A DNA stretch of 64,000 nt from Bartonella rattimassiliensis 15908 (GCF_000278215.1 NZ_JH725069.1:1-64000), one strand, 5' to 3'. Counted from the stretch's first letter, positions 8,201-19,904 are shown. Program-made: numbers and translations. Notes: generated from the sequence alone by a model not told the origin.

Positions 8201-9184
8201 TTACTCTGTTTCAGCATCCTTCTCATTAAAAGATAAAAGATTAAAACTTTGAACCATATGAGGTGGTAAAGGTGCAACAATATCCAATATTCCTCCTGAA
8301 GGATGAGGGATACGAATACGACGCGCATGAAGATGAAGGCGGTTTTGAATGCCTCCTGGTAATGTCCAATTACTATCAGAAAAAAAATACTTTGTATCAC
8401 CAATGATAGGATGATCCATATGAGCGGCATGCACACGAAGCTGATGTGTTCTCCCCGTATAGGGTTCCATTTCAAGCCACGAAAGAGTTCGCCCTCGCGT
8501 ATCTAAGATACGATAGTAAGAAACCGCATGATGTGAATCTGGCTCTCCATGTTCACAAACATGCATTTTATCACCTTGTGTAGTTATTTCCTTAACCATC
8601 CACGTTGAAATTTTATCCTGCTTTTTTTTAGGAACACCCCGAACCAACGCCCAATAAGTCTTTTTCGTTTCCCGCGCTCTAAAAGCAGCTGTTAAGGCTT
8701 GAGCAACTCCCCTTGAACGCGCAACAACAAGCACACCTGACGTCTCACGATCAAGGCGATGAACCAAACGTGGCTTTTCACCTTTTTTATTGCGCCACAC
8801 CTCAAGCATACTATCCATATGACGCATTAAACCAGAACCTCCTTGTACAGCAAGACCTGCTGGTTTGTTAAAAACAAAGACCTTTGGATCTTCATAAAGC
8901 AGCATTTTTTTCAAAACGGTTTCATCATCCTGCCCACGAAATGTTTTATCCGTTATTGGAAGACTTTCCTTGCTATCAATGGGTAGAGGTGGAATACGAA
9001 CAAACTGCCCCATAACAAGACGTGCATCAGCTTTAACACGTCCACCATCAACCCGGATCTGACCAGAACGCAATAGTTTTTGCAAGGCTCCAAACCTAAG
9101 TCCTGGATAATGTACTTTAAACCAGCGATCTAAACGCATTCCATTTTCATCTACCTCAACTTTTTTTATTTCAATGCCTGCCAT
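8201..9184 (-). CDS. rluC: RluC-type 23S rRNA pseudouridine synthase
   Basis: The product is 327 aa; the ATG at 9184 is preceded by AAAGGAA. It isomerises uridines in 23S rRNA. An N-terminal S4 RNA-binding domain (RLDRWFKVHYPGL ... LLRSGQIRVDG, residues about 17-50) is followed by the RluA-family catalytic domain. HRLDRETSGVLVVAR carries catalytic D145, and the C-terminal GRTHQLRVHAAHMDHPIIGD is typical. It stands alone, flanked by the integrase-rich region and by divergent ndvA. RluC rather than RluD is chosen on size and Rhizobiales context, not on specificity residues. Confidence 0.88.
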   Translation of the reverse strand: MAGIEIKKVEVDENGMRLDRWFKVHYPGLRFGALQKLLRSGQIRVDGGRVKADARLVMGQFVRIPPLPIDSKESLPITDKTFRGQDDETVLKKMLLYEDPKVFVFNKPAGLAVQGGSGLMRHMDSMLEVWRNKKGEKPRLVHRLDRETSGVLVVARSRGVAQALTAAFRARETKKTYWALVRGVPKKKQDKISTWMVKEITTQGDKMHVCEHGEPDSHHAVSYYRILDTRGRTLSWLEMEPYTGRTHQLRVHAAHMDHPIIGDTKYFFSDSNWTLPGGIQNRLHLHARRIRIPHPSGGILDIVAPLPPHMVQSFNLLSFNEKDAETE

Positions 9185-9421
9185 GAAAATTCCTTTACCT
9201 GATAATTTTTCCCACCCAATATTTTTTGCCTAATAAATTCTACTGCTCTATATTTGCGCTTTCATAAACACAAAAATTCATATTTTAGTTGGCCTTATCA
9301 CACCATATTACAGTTCGTATCCAAAATTTTATTTTCTTAACATGCAAATTTTATTAGCTAAAAATTTAGCTTATAAAAATCAACAACCTTTACGCGTAAC
9401 AGCAGATGGAGATAATTAACG

Positions 9422-11209
9422 GTGTCCTTACTCAAAACCTATGCACGTGTTCTCATTTACCTAAACAGAGAAAAAAATGCATCCCTTTTAATCTGTACCG
9501 CTAATGTTATATTAGCCATTATCACTATTGCAGAACCTATTTTATTTGGACGCGTTATTAATTCTATTACAGAAAAATCAGAAATCATCCCTACTCTTGC
9601 CATTTGGGTTTGTTTTGGACTTTCACATATTATTGCTTATGTCCTTGTTGCACGCAGTGCTGACCGCTTAACACATAAATGTCGCTTAATGGTTTTAACA
9701 AAATCTTTCGAACGTATCATTGCTATGCCTTTAATTTGGCATCAACAACGAGGAACGTCTAATACACTCCATACACTTTTGCGCGCTATAGACTCTATGT
9801 CAACCATATGGCTTGATTTTATGCGCCAACATCTCTCAACGTTTGTTGCCTTATTGACCCTCATCCCCATAGCCTTTCACATGAATTGGCGTCTTTCAAT
9901 AGTTTTGGTTGTTCTCGCCATCATCTATGTATTAATTGCACGTTTAGTGATGCAAAAAACAAAAGATGGACAAGCTTCTGTAGAATGCTATCATCACAAT
10001 CTTTTTAAACATGTCAGTGATTCAATCTCTAATGTTTCTATTGTACAAAGTTATAATCGTATAAAAGAAGAAACTTCTATACTAGAGCAGCATATAAATG
10101 CTCTGCTTAAAGTACAAAATCCTGTTCTCAATTGGTGGGCTCTTGCCAGTGGCTTAAATCGAATGGCTTCAACGATTTCAATCGTTTGTGTTCTACTCCT
10201 TGGAGCTTTTTTTGTTGCAAAAGATCAATTACGGGTAGGTGAAGTTGTTGCATTTGTTGGATTTGCGCAGCTCATGATTAGTCGTCTAGACCAAATGAGC
10301 AATTTTATTAATTGTGCGATATCTTCACAAGCAAAATTGCAAGAATTTTTTGAAATGGAAGACTCAACCTTTCATATCAACGAGCCCCAAAATCTCCCTT
10401 CCCTTAAAAATGTTAAGGGCGCCATACAATTCCATCACGTTACCTATAAATTTCCCAATTCTTCTCAAGGTGTTTTTGACATTTCCTTTGAAATTAAAGC
10501 AGGAGAAACTGTTGCGATTGTAGGACCAACAGGGGCTGGAAAGACAACATTAATCAATCTATTGCAGCGCGTATACGACCCTACCTTTGGGCATATCTCT
10601 ATCGACGGAATAAATATCCGCTCGATCAATCGTGAATCTTTACGCAAATCTCTAGCAACAGTTTTTCAAGATACGGGTCTTTTCAACCGTAGTATTCATG
10701 ACAATATCTCAATAGGAAAAGAAAATGCAACAAACGAAGAACTTTATAAAGCCGCAAAAATAGCAGAAGCTCATGATTTTATTGTAAGAAAAGCTGATTG
10801 TTATAACACAATGGTGGGCGAACGCGGATCTCAATTATCAGGTGGAGAAAAACAACGATTAGCAATTGCGCGCGCTATTTTAAAAAACGCCCCCATTCTC
10901 ATTCTAGATGAAGCAACAAGCGCTCTTGATGTTGAAACAGAAGCACGTGTCAAAAATGCTCTTGATGGCATAAACCATAAGCGTACCACTTTCATTATAG
11001 CACATCGCCTCTCAACAGTCCGTAATGCTGATGCGATACTCTTTCTAGAACATGGTTACTTAATTGAAAAAGGAAACTTTCAAGAATTGATCGATAAAGG
11101 AGGCCGTTTTTCTCAATTTTTAAAAGCAAGCGGTTTAACAATCACTCCACCAAAAAAAGAAGGAGAAAATGAAAACATCATCCCCTTACATGAAGCCATA
11201 GCATCGTAA
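9422..11209 (+). CDS. ndvA: Cyclic beta-1,2-glucan ABC exporter
   Basis: The product is 595 aa from a GTG start. It is an inner-membrane exporter of cyclic beta-1,2-glucan to the periplasm (NdvA/ChvA family), with a fused membrane domain (residues about 20-310, about six helices) and ATPase domain. The ATPase has Walker A GPTGAGKTT at 368-376, LSGGEKQR from 472, and Walker B ILILDEATSALD. The N-terminal ANVILAIITIAEPILFGR and WHQQRGTSNTLHTLLRA are distinctive for NdvA. The upstream spacing to rluC is divergent and shared. The glucan synthase NdvB is not in this window. Confidence 0.92.
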   Translation: MSLLKTYARVLIYLNREKNASLLICTANVILAIITIAEPILFGRVINSITEKSEIIPTLAIWVCFGLSHIIAYVLVARSADRLTHKCRLMVLTKSFERIIAMPLIWHQQRGTSNTLHTLLRAIDSMSTIWLDFMRQHLSTFVALLTLIPIAFHMNWRLSIVLVVLAIIYVLIARLVMQKTKDGQASVECYHHNLFKHVSDSISNVSIVQSYNRIKEETSILEQHINALLKVQNPVLNWWALASGLNRMASTISIVCVLLLGAFFVAKDQLRVGEVVAFVGFAQLMISRLDQMSNFINCAISSQAKLQEFFEMEDSTFHINEPQNLPSLKNVKGAIQFHHVTYKFPNSSQGVFDISFEIKAGETVAIVGPTGAGKTTLINLLQRVYDPTFGHISIDGINIRSINRESLRKSLATVFQDTGLFNRSIHDNISIGKENATNEELYKAAKIAEAHDFIVRKADCYNTMVGERGSQLSGGEKQRLAIARAILKNAPILILDEATSALDVETEARVKNALDGINHKRTTFIIAHRLSTVRNADAILFLEHGYLIEKGNFQELIDKGGRFSQFLKASGLTITPPKKEGENENIIPLHEAIAS

Positions 11210-11344
11210 AAATGATACTCTTCACAAATCTCATACAAAAAACACCTCTTCACGACAACAAGAGCCCTTTGTTGATACCAGTAAAAAGATTCCTAAGAAT
11301 GCTACAATCCATTTTGATGTGAGAGGTTTGAATAAATATCAAAA
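11210..11344. other. Intergenic region downstream of ndvA
   Basis: No gene was recognised. The last part resembles sequence inside the integrase core-binding region, so the remnant to its right may extend into it. Confidence 0.35.
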
Positions 11345-11830
11345 CAATTTAGAACTTTTTCTGCTGTTGCAACTTTACTAGATTGGAATAAAAATATTGC
11401 GCAGATCTTTGTATATTAACAAATATACAATCTAATCTTAATAAAATACAAAGCTAAAAAGTTTCCAGTTTTACCATCTCCTTTTAACACAGATTCCGCC
11501 TTTCAAAACGATCTAAAGCAATATCTTTTAAATAATGAATATTACGCACTGCTTCACGCTTTTGTTTAGCATGTTCTTTTAGTGGAATAAATCTCACGCA
11601 AAGAACAAAACGTCTTTGTGTTACACATCCATCAGATACTTTTTAAAAGAAACATTTCTCAATACCCTTAACCTATTTTTTACAATGGTATGCATAAATG
11701 ATTTTGGTTGATTTAACATACACAGATTTAAAATGAGAAAATCCTCCGAATCTTGGAGCTCTTATTCAAGCTATAAAACGATAAATTGCCATTACAACGC
11801 AATATATTGAGGCGATAATATCATAATAAA
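11345..11830 (-). pseudogene. Heavily degraded integrase remnant
   Basis: On the minus strand, short blocks match the intact integrase in order. They are its leader (about 11690-11830, including GATTTAAAATGAGAAAATCC), a loop of N-terminal sequence near 11640-11660, and the segment around residues 95-115 (TTTTAAATAATGAATATTACG, 11528-11547). A TCTGCTGTTGCAAC block near 11358 corresponds to residue about 155. The spacing contracts and many stops interrupt it. No catalytic-domain sequence was found. Confidence 0.7.
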
Positions 11831-12429
11831 TTAGATTTATGCAATATCGTTCTAATTTATATTGATAATTCATCACTTTATAACTTGTATAAAACTTTAC
11901 CAATAGAAAAAAATATTCTCTTCAAAACCTTTAATGATCAATTAAAAAACTTTCTGTTTGTACATAATAAGACAAATGAAAGCAAGACAACAACCCTCTT
12001 ATAAGTCTTTTCAATACAAAGAATTTTAATCATTAAAAAACTAATAGAATAATAACAGCTTGTAATTTTACAAGCGTAAAGATACTCACATACAATAAAC
12101 CTTGTATTATACTTTTCATAAAATAGGATAAAGATATTTCTTTAAAACAAACTTGTCAAAACAGCAAAATGGCTCCTACACTTCATAAAATACAATAAAG
12201 CAAAGCATGAAATGCTGTATAAACTCTCTTATTAAAAAAATGCCTCTCACATCTCTTGAAAAACATAAGACTAAATGAAAAAATACTGTTTTTATCTTTG
12301 CATTCTTGTATTATCCGTCAATAATATTGTATCCTTATTTCAGCAATACACCAGACAGATACTCATGATAATTACAAATTACCCAACATAAAAATATAAA
12401 AAAACACTGATAAGAAAAGATTTTACTTT
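11831..12429. other. Long AT-rich intergenic region
   Basis: This is about 600 bp between the integrase remnant and the end of alaS. No open frame with recognisable family, RNA gene or repeat was seen. It is very AT-rich and looks like decaying DNA. Confidence 0.5.
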
Positions 12430-15096
12430 TTAAGTTCTTTCCAGAAAATCTTTTAATGCTGCAAATGCCTCATCAGCCTTATTTCCCTCAGGCCCACCGG
12501 CCTGCGCCATATCAGGACGGCCCCCTCCACCTTGACCACCAAGTACTGCTGAAAGAATACGAACAAGATCAACAGCATTTAACTTACCCGTTAAATCATC
12601 CGTAACGCCAACAACAGCACTCCCTTTTCCATCCTCCGAAACACTAATAAAAGCAATCACTCCAGATCCAATTTGTTTTTTTCCAGAATCAACGAGTACC
12701 TTAAGATCTCTTGGTAAAATACTTTTGACAATACGCCCGATAAAAGAAAATCCATTGATAATAGTAATATCATCTTGACTACTTTTTGTTATTCCCCCAC
12801 TCAACGCCATTTTCTTACGTACATCATTCAACTCTTTTTCAAGTTTACGACGATCATCAAGCAAAACTTTCACCCGTTCTTCTACATCCAAGGAAGAAAT
12901 TTTTAAAAGATCAGCAATTTCATGAATACGCTTATCTTGGCAACAAAGATAAAGACGCGCTGCTGCTCCTGTTAAAGCTTCAATACGGCGCACTCCAGCT
13001 GAAACAGAACTTTCAGAAATAATATGAATCAAACCAATATCGCCTGTTCTTTCCACATGTGTCCCTCCACAAAGCTCAATAGACCAACGTTTTTTTAATC
13101 CTTCCTGTCCAAGTATTTTCCCCATAGAAACAACGCGGACCTCATCAGCATATTTTTCACCAAATAATGCCATTGCTCCTTCAGAAATTGCATCATCTAC
13201 AGCCATAAGTCTTGTTGTAACTCTACTATTTTGCAAAACAATCTCATTTACTAGATCTTCTATTTTTTTCAATTCTTCCAAAGAAACTGATTTTGGATGA
13301 GAAAAATCGAAACGCAACCGATCTGGCGATACAAAGGACCCCTTTTGAGTAACATGAGATCCCAATATTTGGCGTAAAGCCTCGTGTAACAAATGAGTAG
13401 CAGAATGATTTGCACGAATTTTTTTACGACGCACAATATCCACGGTTAACTCAACACAATCAAGCGTCTTTGCTTGGCCAGATTTCACTTCTCCAAGATG
13501 AATAACAACACCATCACCTTTTTTTTGAGTATCATACACCTCAAAAATAAAACCTTCAGCAGAAATGATACCGCTATCACCAACTTGCCCCCCAGATTCA
13601 CCATAAAAAGGGGTCTGATTCACCACAAGGATGGCTTTCTGCCCTGAAGCAATATCATCAACAACTTTACCATCACACACAAGAGCTGTAATAATGCCTT
13701 CAGCTTTCTCTGTTTCATAACCCAAAAATTCTGTCGCCCCTACTTTATCACGAACAGAAAACCAAATTGTCTCCATCACAGCTTCACCAGAACCAGACCA
13801 ATGAGCACGAGCTTCCTCTTTCTGGCGTTTCATCGCTTTATCAAAGCTATCAATATCAACAGATATTCCACGACGCCGAAGCACATCCTGCGTCAAATCA
13901 AGTGGAAAACCATAGGTATCATAAAGCTTGAAAGCAACTTCACCATTTAAATGATCTCCTTCTTTAAGAAGGCTACTGGCTTCATTTAACAAACCAAGTC
14001 CTCGTTCAAGCGTGTTACGAAAACGTATTTCTTCTAAATTTAAAATTTCTGAAATCAAAGATTCAGCACGCACCAATTCAGGATAAGCATGTCCCATTTC
14101 ACGAATTAAAGCAGGCAAAAGACGCCATATCAAGGGCTCTTTAGCACCAAGAAGATGCGCATGACGCATAGCACGACGCATAATACGACGTAAAACATAT
14201 CCTCTTCCTTCATTGGAAGGAAGAACACCATCAGCAATCAAAAATGCGCACGAGCGAAGATGATCAGCAATGACACGATGGCTTGCCATAAAATCGCCAG
14301 TTGCCTCAATTCCTGTAATTTCTTCTGATGCTTTAATTAATGCACGAAAAAGATCAATATCATAATTATCATGAACGCCCTGTAAAACTGCAGCAATGCG
14401 CTCTAACCCCATACCTGTATCAATAGAAGGGTGAGGCAAATCAACACGTTCTTCCTTGGAAATCTGCTCATATTGCATAAAAACAAGATTCCAAATCTCA
14501 ATAAAGCGATCACCATCTTCTTCTATACTTCCAGGGGGCCCACCCCAGATTTCATCACCATGATCATAAAAAACTTCCGAACAAGGACCACAAGGACCTG
14601 TATCGCTCATAGCCCAAAAATTATCAGCTGTTGCAATACGAATGATTTTTTCATCAGGAAGACCTGAGATTTTACGCCATAATTCAGCAGAAACATCATC
14701 ATTATGATAAACTGTCACCAATAATTTATCTTTTGGCAGGCAAAATTCCTTTGTTAAAAGATCCCATGATAAAAAAATGGCTTCTTCTTTAAAATAATCA
14801 CCGAAAGAAAAATTACCTAACATTTCAAAAAATGTATGATGGCGCGCTGTATAACCAACATTATCAAGATCATTATGCTTTCCACCCGCACGAACACATT
14901 TTTGTGCTGTTGTTGCCTTTTTATAAGAAGGTTGTTCAAGTCCGGTAAAAATATTTTTAAACTGCACCATTCCTGCGTTTGTAAACATAAGCGTAGGATC
15001 ATTACGTGGAACAAGTGGGCTAGAAGAAAGAACTTCATGCCCATTACGATGAAAATAATCCAAAAATGCTAACCGGATGCTATTAACACTATTCAT
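12430..15096 (-). CDS. alaS: Alanyl-tRNA synthetase
   Basis: The product is 888 aa, the normal length. It charges tRNA-Ala. The class II catalytic domain begins [31 protein letters not shown]. The editing domain has the zinc site H564-SAT-H568 with C676-GGT-H680. The C-terminal part contains a coiled coil ([23 protein letters not shown]) and the glycine-rich end [16 protein letters not shown]. It lies about 200 bp downstream of recA on the same strand, a conserved recA-alaS pair in Rhizobiales. Confidence 0.97.
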   Translation of the reverse strand: MNSVNSIRLAFLDYFHRNGHEVLSSSPLVPRNDPTLMFTNAGMVQFKNIFTGLEQPSYKKATTAQKCVRAGGKHNDLDNVGYTARHHTFFEMLGNFSFGDYFKEEAIFLSWDLLTKEFCLPKDKLLVTVYHNDDVSAELWRKISGLPDEKIIRIATADNFWAMSDTGPCGPCSEVFYDHGDEIWGGPPGSIEEDGDRFIEIWNLVFMQYEQISKEERVDLPHPSIDTGMGLERIAAVLQGVHDNYDIDLFRALIKASEEITGIEATGDFMASHRVIADHLRSCAFLIADGVLPSNEGRGYVLRRIMRRAMRHAHLLGAKEPLIWRLLPALIREMGHAYPELVRAESLISEILNLEEIRFRNTLERGLGLLNEASSLLKEGDHLNGEVAFKLYDTYGFPLDLTQDVLRRRGISVDIDSFDKAMKRQKEEARAHWSGSGEAVMETIWFSVRDKVGATEFLGYETEKAEGIITALVCDGKVVDDIASGQKAILVVNQTPFYGESGGQVGDSGIISAEGFIFEVYDTQKKGDGVVIHLGEVKSGQAKTLDCVELTVDIVRRKKIRANHSATHLLHEALRQILGSHVTQKGSFVSPDRLRFDFSHPKSVSLEELKKIEDLVNEIVLQNSRVTTRLMAVDDAISEGAMALFGEKYADEVRVVSMGKILGQEGLKKRWSIELCGGTHVERTGDIGLIHIISESSVSAGVRRIEALTGAAARLYLCCQDKRIHEIADLLKISSLDVEERVKVLLDDRRKLEKELNDVRKKMALSGGITKSSQDDITIINGFSFIGRIVKSILPRDLKVLVDSGKKQIGSGVIAFISVSEDGKGSAVVGVTDDLTGKLNAVDLVRILSAVLGGQGGGGRPDMAQAGGPEGNKADEAFAALKDFLERT

Positions 15097-15294
15097 ATTG
15101 ACACCTGCTCAATACAGCACAAAACCATCCCCCCCTCATTAAATATCCTCTCTGCCACACATGGAGCCAATTTAATCAAAAAATGGAATATTTATTCAAA
15201 AAAATTAAGAAAAAATCACTGTATATTTAAAATTCAACCAAATAAAAACAGAAAAAATCTTCAATGAAAAAATTACAAATAGAAAAACGCTCCA

Positions 15295-16338
15295 TCAAAT
15301 GACTTCATCGCTTTCTATATTTTCTGACCCAGAATTTTCTAATAATTCAATTGCAATCAAACCAGCATTTTGACGTAAAGCTGTTTCAATCTCAGTCGCT
15401 ATTTCTGCATGTTCACGTAAAAACTGCTTCACATTCTCGCGTCCCTGTCCCAAACGTTGAGAGTTATAAGAGAACCACGAGCCAGATTTTTCCACAATAC
15501 CAACTTTCACTCCCAAATCAATCAACTCACCTAACTTGGAAATACCCTCCCCATAAATAATATCAAATTCAACTTGTTTGAAGGGAGGAGCCAACTTATT
15601 CTTCACCACTTTAACACGCGTTTGATTGCCAACAATCATATCCCGATCCTTAATAGACCCAATGCGGCGAATATCTAAACGAACAGAAGCATAAAACTTT
15701 AAAGCATTTCCCCCTGTCGTTGTTTCAGGCGAACCAAACATCACACCAATTTTCATACGAATTTGATTAATAAAAATCACCATACAGTTAGAACGAAAAA
15801 TAGAAGCCGTAAGCTTTCGCAAAGCTTTACTCATCAATCGTGCTTGTAATCCTGGTAAAGCATCTCCCATTTCACCATCAATTTCTGCTCGCGGCGTTAA
15901 GGCTGCAACAGAATCCACAACAAGCACATCAACCGCACCAGAACGAACCAGCGTCTCTGTAATTTCCAATGCCTGTTCACCAGTATCGGGTTGAGAAATG
16001 AATAAGTTCTCTAAATCAACACCAAGCTTGCGTGCATAAATAGGATCAAGCGCATGCTCTGCATCAATAAAAGCACAAACCCCACCACTTTTCTGTGCCT
16101 CAGCAATAGCATGGAGAGCCAATGTTGTCTTCCCAGAACTCTCTGGTCCATAAATCTCAACAATCCGCCCCTTCGGTAATCCACCAATCCCTAAAGCAAT
16201 ATCCAAGGATAACGACCCTGTTGGAACTGTTTCAATTTCAACAACCTGCTCTTTCTGCCCAAGACGCATAATGGAGCCTTTACCAAAAGAACGTTCAATT
16301 TGAGAAAGAGCAGCATTGAGAGCTTTTGTTTTATCCAC
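15295..16338 (-). CDS. recA: RecA recombinase
   Basis: The product is 347 aa if it starts at the GTG at 16338, which has AAGGAT six bases upstream (16345-16350) and gives the canonical beginning (M)[23 protein letters not shown]. An earlier in-frame GTG at 16374 would add 12 residues without a good ribosome site. RecA forms filaments on single-stranded DNA for recombination and SOS induction. Walker A GPESSGKT is at 64-71, followed by the L1 and L2 loops ([28 protein letters not shown]). I see no clear alphaproteobacterial GTTC-N7-GTTC LexA box upstream. Confidence 0.96.
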   Translation of the reverse strand: MDKTKALNAALSQIERSFGKGSIMRLGQKEQVVEIETVPTGSLSLDIALGIGGLPKGRIVEIYGPESSGKTTLALHAIAEAQKSGGVCAFIDAEHALDPIYARKLGVDLENLFISQPDTGEQALEITETLVRSGAVDVLVVDSVAALTPRAEIDGEMGDALPGLQARLMSKALRKLTASIFRSNCMVIFINQIRMKIGVMFGSPETTTGGNALKFYASVRLDIRRIGSIKDRDMIVGNQTRVKVVKNKLAPPFKQVEFDIIYGEGISKLGELIDLGVKVGIVEKSGSWFSYNSQRLGQGRENVKQFLREHAEIATEIETALRQNAGLIAIELLENSGSENIESDEVI

Positions 16339-16378
16339 GATTATATCCTTGACCGATTCATAATAATCTAACACTTAG

Positions 16379-16388
16379 AGTGTACACT
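16379..16388. promoter_or_regulatory. 10-bp palindrome upstream of recA
   Basis: AGTGTACACT is a perfect palindrome about 40 bp before the preferred recA start. It may be an operator, but it does not fit the known alphaproteobacterial SOS box, and one 10-bp palindrome can be chance. Confidence 0.25.
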
Positions 16389-16944
16389 GTACTTTTAATT
16401 TAACTAAAGCCTTGAGTTTAAATTTTCACAGACTATTTCCATTTCTATTCCCAGATTATATCCATAACATACCATGACCATCACAATCAAAAAATTGTCA
16501 TTGCTCGTCTTATGATATAAAAGAAATCCCAAATTAAAATAATACTTCTATAAGAAAACAAAGTAACACATTTATATCTCTCTAGAAAAGAAACAATTTA
16601 AATTTCAACACAATGTTCTATATCCCTTCTAGCTTATCCTTTTTGTTAAGTACTTAAAAGAGAAAAACTTTTTTGCTTTTAATCATACAAAAACGCATCA
16701 TCAATAAAAACCACACCCTATTGCATTCAATTTGATACTACAAAACAAAGTATTTTAAGAGTTGAAAGAAATATTTTTTAACTTCGTCACCATCAAAAGA
16801 TATGCACCTTAAGGATACCAATAAAAAAAATCGGCTCTACGAGCAATAAAATAAATATTTAACAAATAAGCTAAATTGTTCTTACAATGACATAAGAGAT
16901 AAAAAATAAATCTAAAATCAATAAAAAACGTATTCCAACTTATT
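16389..16944. other. Intergenic region between recA and rarA
   Basis: This is about 550 bp of AT-rich DNA. It must contain the recA promoter, but no convincing -35/-10 pair, gene or RNA was recognised. Confidence 0.5.
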
Positions 16945-18276
16945 TTATTTTTGACTTTTACGTTTTTGGCGCAATTGTTTCCACCATTCAAGACGTTTCA
17001 CAATTTCACGCTCAAAACCACGTTCAACTGGTTTATAATAGCTCTGATGCCCTAGTTTTTCAGGAAAATACTCTTGTCCTGAAAAAGCATCTGGTTCATC
17101 ATGGTCATAATAATACCCCTCTCCATACCCCTCCTCCTTCATAAATTTCGTAGGAGCATTAAGAATATGTTTAGGAGGCGGCAAAGAGCCATTTTTGCGG
17201 GCACAACGCAGTGCTGCTTTATACGCGAGATATGTTGCATTTGACTTTGGTGCAGTTGCAACATAAAGACATGCCTGTACCAAAGCCAATTCTCCTTCTG
17301 GTGATCCTAAATAATCGTAAGCATCTTTTGCCGCATTACAAATGACAAGAGCTTGAGGATCCGCCAAACCAACGTCTTCAACAGCCATACGAACCAATCT
17401 TCGCCCAATATAGAGAGGATCCTCACCAGCATCCAACATACGTGCTAAATAATAAAGCGCCGCATCAGGATCAGATCCACGAACAGATTTATGCAATGCT
17501 GAAATGAGATTATAATGTCCATCTCGTCCTTTATCATAAACGGGGGCACGACGTTGAACAATTTTTTGCAAAGCACCAACATCAATAATTTCCCCTGACG
17601 GTGCAATAGACAAAACATCTTCTGCCAATGTCAATGCCACCCGTGCATCACCATCAGACATCTCTATCAAAACGTTTCTAGCCTTATTATCCAAGGGAAG
17701 ACACTTTCCCTCTACTTTTTCAGCACGCTTCAAAAGCATATCCAAATTTTCATGATCATGGGAAGAAAATGTCAAAACACGTGCACGCGAAAGAAGAGCA
17801 GCATTTAGTTCAAAAGAAGGATTTTCTGTTGTTGCCCCTATAAGTACTACAGTACCATCTTCTATAACAGGAAGAAAACTATCCTGCTGTGCACGATTAA
17901 ACCGATGAATCTCATCGACAAAAAGAAGCGTTTTATTCCCAGACATAAAACGCTTCTGTGCAATTTCAAAAATTTTTTTAAGTTCAGAAACGCCTGTAAA
18001 AATAGCAGAAACCTGCTCAAAAGCGAAATTTGTTTCAAGTGCTAACAAACGTGCAACTGTGGTTTTTCCCGTCCCTGGAGGTCCCCAAAAAATCATTGAT
18101 CCAATTGAACCAGCTGCCACCATACGTGAAAGCAAACCATCCTCTCCAATCAAATGCTTCTGTCCCACAACATCATTGAGACAACAAGGGCGCATTCTTT
18201 CGGCAAGTGGTTGATTTTTATTAACTTGAAAATCAAACGACGAAGTAAAAAAATCTTTCTTCAAAAAAAACCTCAA
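16945..18276 (-). CDS. rarA: Replication-associated recombination protein A (AAA+ ATPase)
   Basis: The product is 443 aa. It is an MgsA/RarA-family ATPase that acts at stalled replication forks. The order is an N-terminal PLAERMRPCCLNDVVGQKHL motif, Walker A GPPGTGKTT at 65-73, Walker B LLFVDEIHR, sensor ATTENPSFELN, then the MgsA C-terminal tetramer domain ending GYYYDHDEPDAFSGQEYFPE. The start is TTG at 18276, overlapping the TGA of the upstream protease gene (TTGA), which implies translational coupling. The order rplQ-degP-rarA is conserved in Rhizobiales. Confidence 0.92.
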   Translation of the reverse strand: MRFFLKKDFFTSSFDFQVNKNQPLAERMRPCCLNDVVGQKHLIGEDGLLSRMVAAGSIGSMIFWGPPGTGKTTVARLLALETNFAFEQVSAIFTGVSELKKIFEIAQKRFMSGNKTLLFVDEIHRFNRAQQDSFLPVIEDGTVVLIGATTENPSFELNAALLSRARVLTFSSHDHENLDMLLKRAEKVEGKCLPLDNKARNVLIEMSDGDARVALTLAEDVLSIAPSGEIIDVGALQKIVQRRAPVYDKGRDGHYNLISALHKSVRGSDPDAALYYLARMLDAGEDPLYIGRRLVRMAVEDVGLADPQALVICNAAKDAYDYLGSPEGELALVQACLYVATAPKSNATYLAYKAALRCARKNGSLPPPKHILNAPTKFMKEEGYGEGYYYDHDEPDAFSGQEYFPEKLGHQSYYKPVERGFEREIVKRLEWWKQLRQKRKSQK

Positions 18277-19667
18277 CGAATAAATTGGCGAATATACATA
18301 CCATCACGTTCATATTCCAATTGCCAAGTACGCGAACGAGCTTGCATAAGAATTTTTTTTAACTGATGAACTGTTTGAATTTTATGACCATTTACAACAC
18401 GTAGAATGTCTCCTGAGCGAAAAATTCCAGCAGCATTGCTCATTTCATCAATATTGGTAATCACAACACCTTTTGCAGATATAGGAAGATGAAAACGTCG
18501 ACTATTTTGCGGTGTTAAATCTAACACTTCAGCACCAGCAAGAGGACTTTCACCCGTAATTTTTTCAGATTTTAAAAATGCAGTTTCCGATATCGATAAA
18601 ACTGTTATCTGTGTTTTTAAAGTTTTTCCATTTCGTAAATATTCTAAATCAAGACTATGCCCAATGCCCGCAATCATCAAACGATATCCAAGACTATCTG
18701 GACTATCAACGCGCATCCCCTGCACACTCAAAATAACATCGCCCACTTTCAAACCAGCTTTTTCAGCAGGACTATCTTTGATAATTTCAATAACAAGAGC
18801 ACCATAAGGACGTTCCAATCCTAAACCACCAGCAATATCAGAAGTAACATTTTGAAAAGATGCCCCAATATAAGGTGGCACAAAATATTTTCCACCACGT
18901 TTAACAGTATCAAGCATCACTTTTACAAGATTAACTGGAATAGCAAAACCAATTCCAACAGAACCACCTGAACGCGAATAAATAGCCGTATTAATCCCGA
19001 TTAACTGACCTTTCATATCAATTAAAGCTCCACCAGAGTTTCCTGGATTAATAGCAGCATCTGTTTGAATAAAAAAGTCAAAATCAGAAATCCCAACACG
19101 TGTACGCGCTTGTGCTGAAACAATACCACTTGTAACCGTTTGACCAACACCAAAAGGATTACCAATAGCAAGCACAAGATCCCCAACCTCAACAGCATCA
19201 GAATTTCCCAAAGGAAGAACAGGAAATTGAGCATTTTTTGCATCAACTTTAAGAACAGCCATATCCGTTGCTTCATCTTTGAGTACAACCTTGCTCTCAA
19301 ATTCTCGCCCATCAGCAAAAGCAACTTTAATTTCGCTTGCATCTTTAATGACGTGGTAATTTGTAACAATCAAACCACGTTCATCAACAATTACCCCTGA
19401 CCCTAAAGACGACTGCTTACGAACAGGAAAATTATTTTGCAAACGACCAAAAAATTGTTCAAAAAATGGATCCCCCTCAAAAGGCGACCGCGCTCTAATT
19501 TGTCGAGCCGCATAAATATTAACAACAGATGGAACCGTCTTTTTAACTAAAGGAGCAAATGAAAGAGTGATTTCTTTTTGTGTTTGAGGAACATGAGCAT
19601 ATGTACGATCAAACGATATCTGAATCATAATTGCCAAAAAAAAATACACCCCCAAAACATACCTCAT
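18273..19667 (-). CDS. DegQ/DegP-type periplasmic serine protease
   Basis: The product is 464 aa, with TAAGGAG upstream of the ATG at 19667. A signal peptide (residues 1-25) is followed by a trypsin-like domain with catalytic H105 (TNYHVI), D135 (TDMAVL) and S211 (GNSGGA), then two PDZ domains (about 255-345 and 385-460). It degrades or chaperones misfolded envelope proteins. It is encoded between rplQ and rarA. It is one of two HtrA-family proteases in the window; the other (60944-62479) lies by hflCK. The exact DegP/DegQ/DegS assignment is uncertain. Confidence 0.92.
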   Translation of the reverse strand: MRYVLGVYFFLAIMIQISFDRTYAHVPQTQKEITLSFAPLVKKTVPSVVNIYAARQIRARSPFEGDPFFEQFFGRLQNNFPVRKQSSLGSGVIVDERGLIVTNYHVIKDASEIKVAFADGREFESKVVLKDEATDMAVLKVDAKNAQFPVLPLGNSDAVEVGDLVLAIGNPFGVGQTVTSGIVSAQARTRVGISDFDFFIQTDAAINPGNSGGALIDMKGQLIGINTAIYSRSGGSVGIGFAIPVNLVKVMLDTVKRGGKYFVPPYIGASFQNVTSDIAGGLGLERPYGALVIEIIKDSPAEKAGLKVGDVILSVQGMRVDSPDSLGYRLMIAGIGHSLDLEYLRNGKTLKTQITVLSISETAFLKSEKITGESPLAGAEVLDLTPQNSRRFHLPISAKGVVITNIDEMSNAAGIFRSGDILRVVNGHKIQTVHQLKKILMQARSRTWQLEYERDGMYIRQFIR

Positions 19668-19879
19668 AATCTACTCCTTAATACAATCAGCACATTCTGT
19701 TGAAGATTAATAGAATGAAAAAGTCATCCATCTAAATTAAAGATCCTATTAATATTTCATAATAGAGAATAAAAACAACCTATTCACACCATAAATATTA
19801 TAAAAATCATATAATTCAATCTCCTATAATTTTTGCTCTGCATCTATTTCTCAAGTACAACAAACTTAAAAGTCCTCAC

Positions 19880-19904
19880 AAAAAAACCGCCCAAGGCAAG
19901 GCGG
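19880..19904 (-). terminator. Intrinsic terminator after rplQ
   Basis: On the minus strand CCGCC ... GGCGG forms a GC-rich stem (19887-19904) followed by seven T. It ends the long ribosomal array 30 bp past rplQ and separates it from the protease gene. Confidence 0.85.

Noticed and set aside
16600-16640. GAAC-like spaced motif upstream of recA as a LexA box
   Set aside because: The second half is TGAA rather than GAAC, so it does not fit the alphaproteobacterial SOS consensus.
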